Assembly: GCA_946887385.1 (NCBI GenBank)
Contig: CAMPKU010000104.1
Coordinates: forward strand, 1 to 14,355
Length of the DNA: 14,355 nucleotides
Direction of reading: 5' to 3'
Source of the DNA: an uncultured Gammaproteobacteria bacterium
GTDB lineage: Bacteria > Pseudomonadota > Gammaproteobacteria > Rariloculales > Rariloculaceae
Shown here: positions 12,900 through 14,355 of the stretch, piece by piece
How the letters are laid out: the number at the start of each line of letters is the position of its first letter
Numbering within the stretch: position 1 is the first letter of the stretch
Program-made: the position numbers and the translations under genes
The notes under the pieces: generated by a model
What the model was told of the DNA's origin: nothing
The model's database searches: none
Seen by the model: the letters and a program-made list of their open reading frames with translations, nothing else

Positions 12900-14183
12900 A
12901 TGCGGTATTTGACTCGGAAACACGTGTCCCGCCGCACGATGCTGCGCGGCGCGGGCGTTGCGCTCGCATTGCCGTGGCTCGAATCCATGATTCCGGCGGG
13001 CATCCGTACCGCGAGCGCGGCAGGTGCGCCGCGCACGCGACTCGCCTGTCTTTATATCCCTCACGGCTGCGTGATGGCGCAGTGGCAGCCGACCGAGACG
13101 GGGCGGGACTTCGCGTTCACGCCTACGCTTCAGTCGCTCGAGCCCTTTCGCGACCGTCTCACCGTGGTGAGCGGTCTTACGCTGCCGGCGGCGTACGTCG
13201 GCGAATCTTCCGCGGCTGCCAATCATGGCCGTTCGTCGCAGTGCTGGCTCACGTGCCTGCCCGAGCGCACCGGCCCGTCGCCCACCTCGGTGGATCAACT
13301 CGCGGCGCAGCACATCGGCCAAGAGACGCCGCTGCCCTCCCTCGAGCTCGCGCTCGAAGCCGGCGCTTCGATCTCGTACCTCACGCCGCAAACGCCGCTG
13401 CCGATGGAGACGAACCCGCGTGTGGTGTTCGAGCGCTTGCTCGGCGACGGCAGCACGCCCGAGGAGCGCGCCGCGCGACAGCGTCAGCTCACGAGCCTGC
13501 TCGATTCCGTGACGGGCCAAGTCGCGGCGCTCAAGCGCGACTTGCCGGGCCCCGACCGTGAGCGCATGGATCGCTATCTGCACGACGTGCGCGAGCTCGA
13601 GCGGCGGCTCACGCTCGCGGCGGATTCCGCGCTGGCCGACCTCGAGGTGCCCGATAAGCCGAGCGGCGTTCCCGGCGACTTCGAAGAGCACGCGATGCTG
13701 ATGTTCGACCTGTTGGCGCTCGCGTGGTCGGCCGATCTCACGCGCATCGCCACGTTCATGGTGTCGCGCGAGCTCAGCAATCGCTTGTATCCGCGCAGCG
13801 GGGTGAACGAAGGCTTTCACAACGCGTCGCACCACTCCGGCATCGCGGCGAACGTGGAGCGGCTCGCGAAGCTCAACGAGTACCACACGCGCGCAGGCGT
13901 CGCGTACTTCCTGCGCAAGCTCGCCGACACGCCCGACGGCGACGGCAGCCTGCTCGATCACTCGCTCGTCGTGTACGGCAGCGGCATGGCAAACCCGAAT
14001 CAGCACGACCACGACCCGCTGCCCGTGCTCGTCGCCGGCGGCGGCTCGGGGCGCCTGCGCGGCGGCCAGCACGTTCGCGCCGCCGAGGGCACGCCGTTCG
14101 CGAACTTGCTCGTCACTGTGCTCGACAAGCTCGACGTGCCCGTTGCCGCGTTCGGCGACAGCACGGGCGCGCTCGAGCTCTGA
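12900..14183 (+). CDS. DUF1552 protein, Tat-exported
   Basis: A 427-residue predicted periplasmic protein of unknown function (DUF1552, named for an HXXSHH motif, present here as HNASHH at 307-312). The start at ATG 12900 is favoured because GGAGGG precedes it by 6 nt; an upstream in-frame start at 12846 would add 18 residues before the signal. The N-terminus has a twin-arginine signal (SRRTMLRG, 10-17, then GVALALPWL and a cleavage-type ASA at 38-40). Family features are LACLYIPHGCVMAQWQPT (48-65), the helical MDRYLHDVRELERRL, DFEEHAMLMFDLLALAWSADLTRIATFM (260-287) and SLLDHSLVVYGSGM (350-363). Export by Tat suggests it folds, perhaps with a cofactor, before crossing the membrane. It is usually encoded with a DUF1592 protein, which is upstream here. 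Confidence 0.93.
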   Translation: MRYLTRKHVSRRTMLRGAGVALALPWLESMIPAGIRTASAAGAPRTRLACLYIPHGCVMAQWQPTETGRDFAFTPTLQSLEPFRDRLTVVSGLTLPAAYVGESSAAANHGRSSQCWLTCLPERTGPSPTSVDQLAAQHIGQETPLPSLELALEAGASISYLTPQTPLPMETNPRVVFERLLGDGSTPEERAARQRQLTSLLDSVTGQVAALKRDLPGPDRERMDRYLHDVRELERRLTLAADSALADLEVPDKPSGVPGDFEEHAMLMFDLLALAWSADLTRIATFMVSRELSNRLYPRSGVNEGFHNASHHSGIAANVERLAKLNEYHTRAGVAYFLRKLADTPDGDGSLLDHSLVVYGSGMANPNQHDHDPLPVLVAGGGSGRLRGGQHVRAAEGTPFANLLVTVLDKLDVPVAAFGDSTGALEL

Positions 14184-14193
14184 CGGCGGCGGC

Positions 14194-14355
14194 ATGCGCG
14201 CGCGGCGAGCTTCATCGACGTTACTGCTGCTCGCCTCGCTCGCTGCGCTCGGCGCCGCCGCCCAAGACGCACCGCTCGCGCCCGCGGCCGCCGACGTGCC
14301 CGCCTCGCCGCTGGCCGAAGCCGCGGCGCGCGGTGACACGCGCACCGTCGGTCGC
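14194..14355 (+). CDS. Exported protein, probably ankyrin-repeat, N-terminal fragment (cut by window edge)
   Basis: Only 54 codons are present. The ATG lies 10 bp after the DUF1552 stop. It encodes an Arg-rich start and hydrophobic segment (STLLLLASLAALGAAA), a likely signal peptide with cleavage near AAA-QD. After a short Ala/Pro linker comes SPLAEAAARGDTRTVGR, which has the phasing of an ankyrin repeat opening (Pro-Leu-x-x-Ala-Ala-x-x-Gly-Asp). Exported ankyrin proteins next to DUF1552/DUF1592 genes are a pattern I recall from related genomes, so the call combines a short motif with context. Confidence 0.65.
   Translation, partial: MRARRASSTLLLLASLAALGAAAQDAPLAPAAADVPASPLAEAAARGDTRTVGR

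Noticed and set aside
12804..14345. 513-residue minus-strand open frame opposite the DUF1552 gene
   Set aside because: Long antisense frames are expected at this GC content. The translation is Arg/Ala/Glu-rich without motifs, whereas the plus strand encodes clear DUF1552 motifs and a Tat signal.

Overview
This is a GC-rich chromosomal stretch that reads as a gammaproteobacterium, possibly from the Steroidobacter/Nevskia side of the class. That placement is an inference: the RecA and MutS sequences look gammaproteobacterial, mutS sits near the cinA/pncC-recA-recX block as in many gammaproteobacteria, and the DUF1592/DUF1552 protein pair occurs in environmental relatives. No rRNA, tRNA or CRISPR array is visible.

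Left part (1-3449, all minus strand, read right to left): a GT4 glycosyltransferase, pncC, thpR, recA and the start of recX. The first three are packed end to start. recA has its own leader with a textbook SOS (LexA) box lying over the -35 of a sigma70-type promoter. recX is cut by the window edge and overlaps the end of recA.

Middle (3450-7510): a 384-bp gap holds a very good sigma54 (-24/-12) promoter candidate in front of an unusual gene. That gene encodes sigma-70 region 2 fused directly to a ChrR-type cupin, with no region 4 and no zinc anti-sigma domain. Next comes a ~300-bp relic element bounded by inverted GGGGACGGATTTATTTA-type repeats, containing what looks like the C-terminal end of a REP-associated tyrosine transposase. 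It ends 2 bp before mutS, whose start is a TTG with no visible Shine-Dalgarno sequence.

Right part (7514-14355): an alkB-family dioxygenase converges on mutS. Divergent from it runs a plus-strand group: a YciI-like protein, a large membrane-anchored or secreted DUF1592-family protein with two haem-type CxxCH motifs, and an alkyltransferase-like (ATL) protein with Trp in place of the catalytic Cys. Two minus-strand genes follow: a small NTF2/SnoaL-like protein and a secreted SMP-30-like beta-propeller. Finally a Tat-exported DUF1552 protein is followed by the start of an exported, probably ankyrin-repeat protein that runs off the window.

Functionally, the window concentrates DNA-damage genes (recA, recX, mutS, alkB-like, ATL) beside a cell-envelope set (DUF1592, DUF1552, ankyrin, beta-propeller) of unknown role. 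The most novel points are the sigma2-cupin fusion under a putative sigma54 promoter, the relic element abutting the mutS start codon, and a Lys at the normally conserved Asn193 of RecA.
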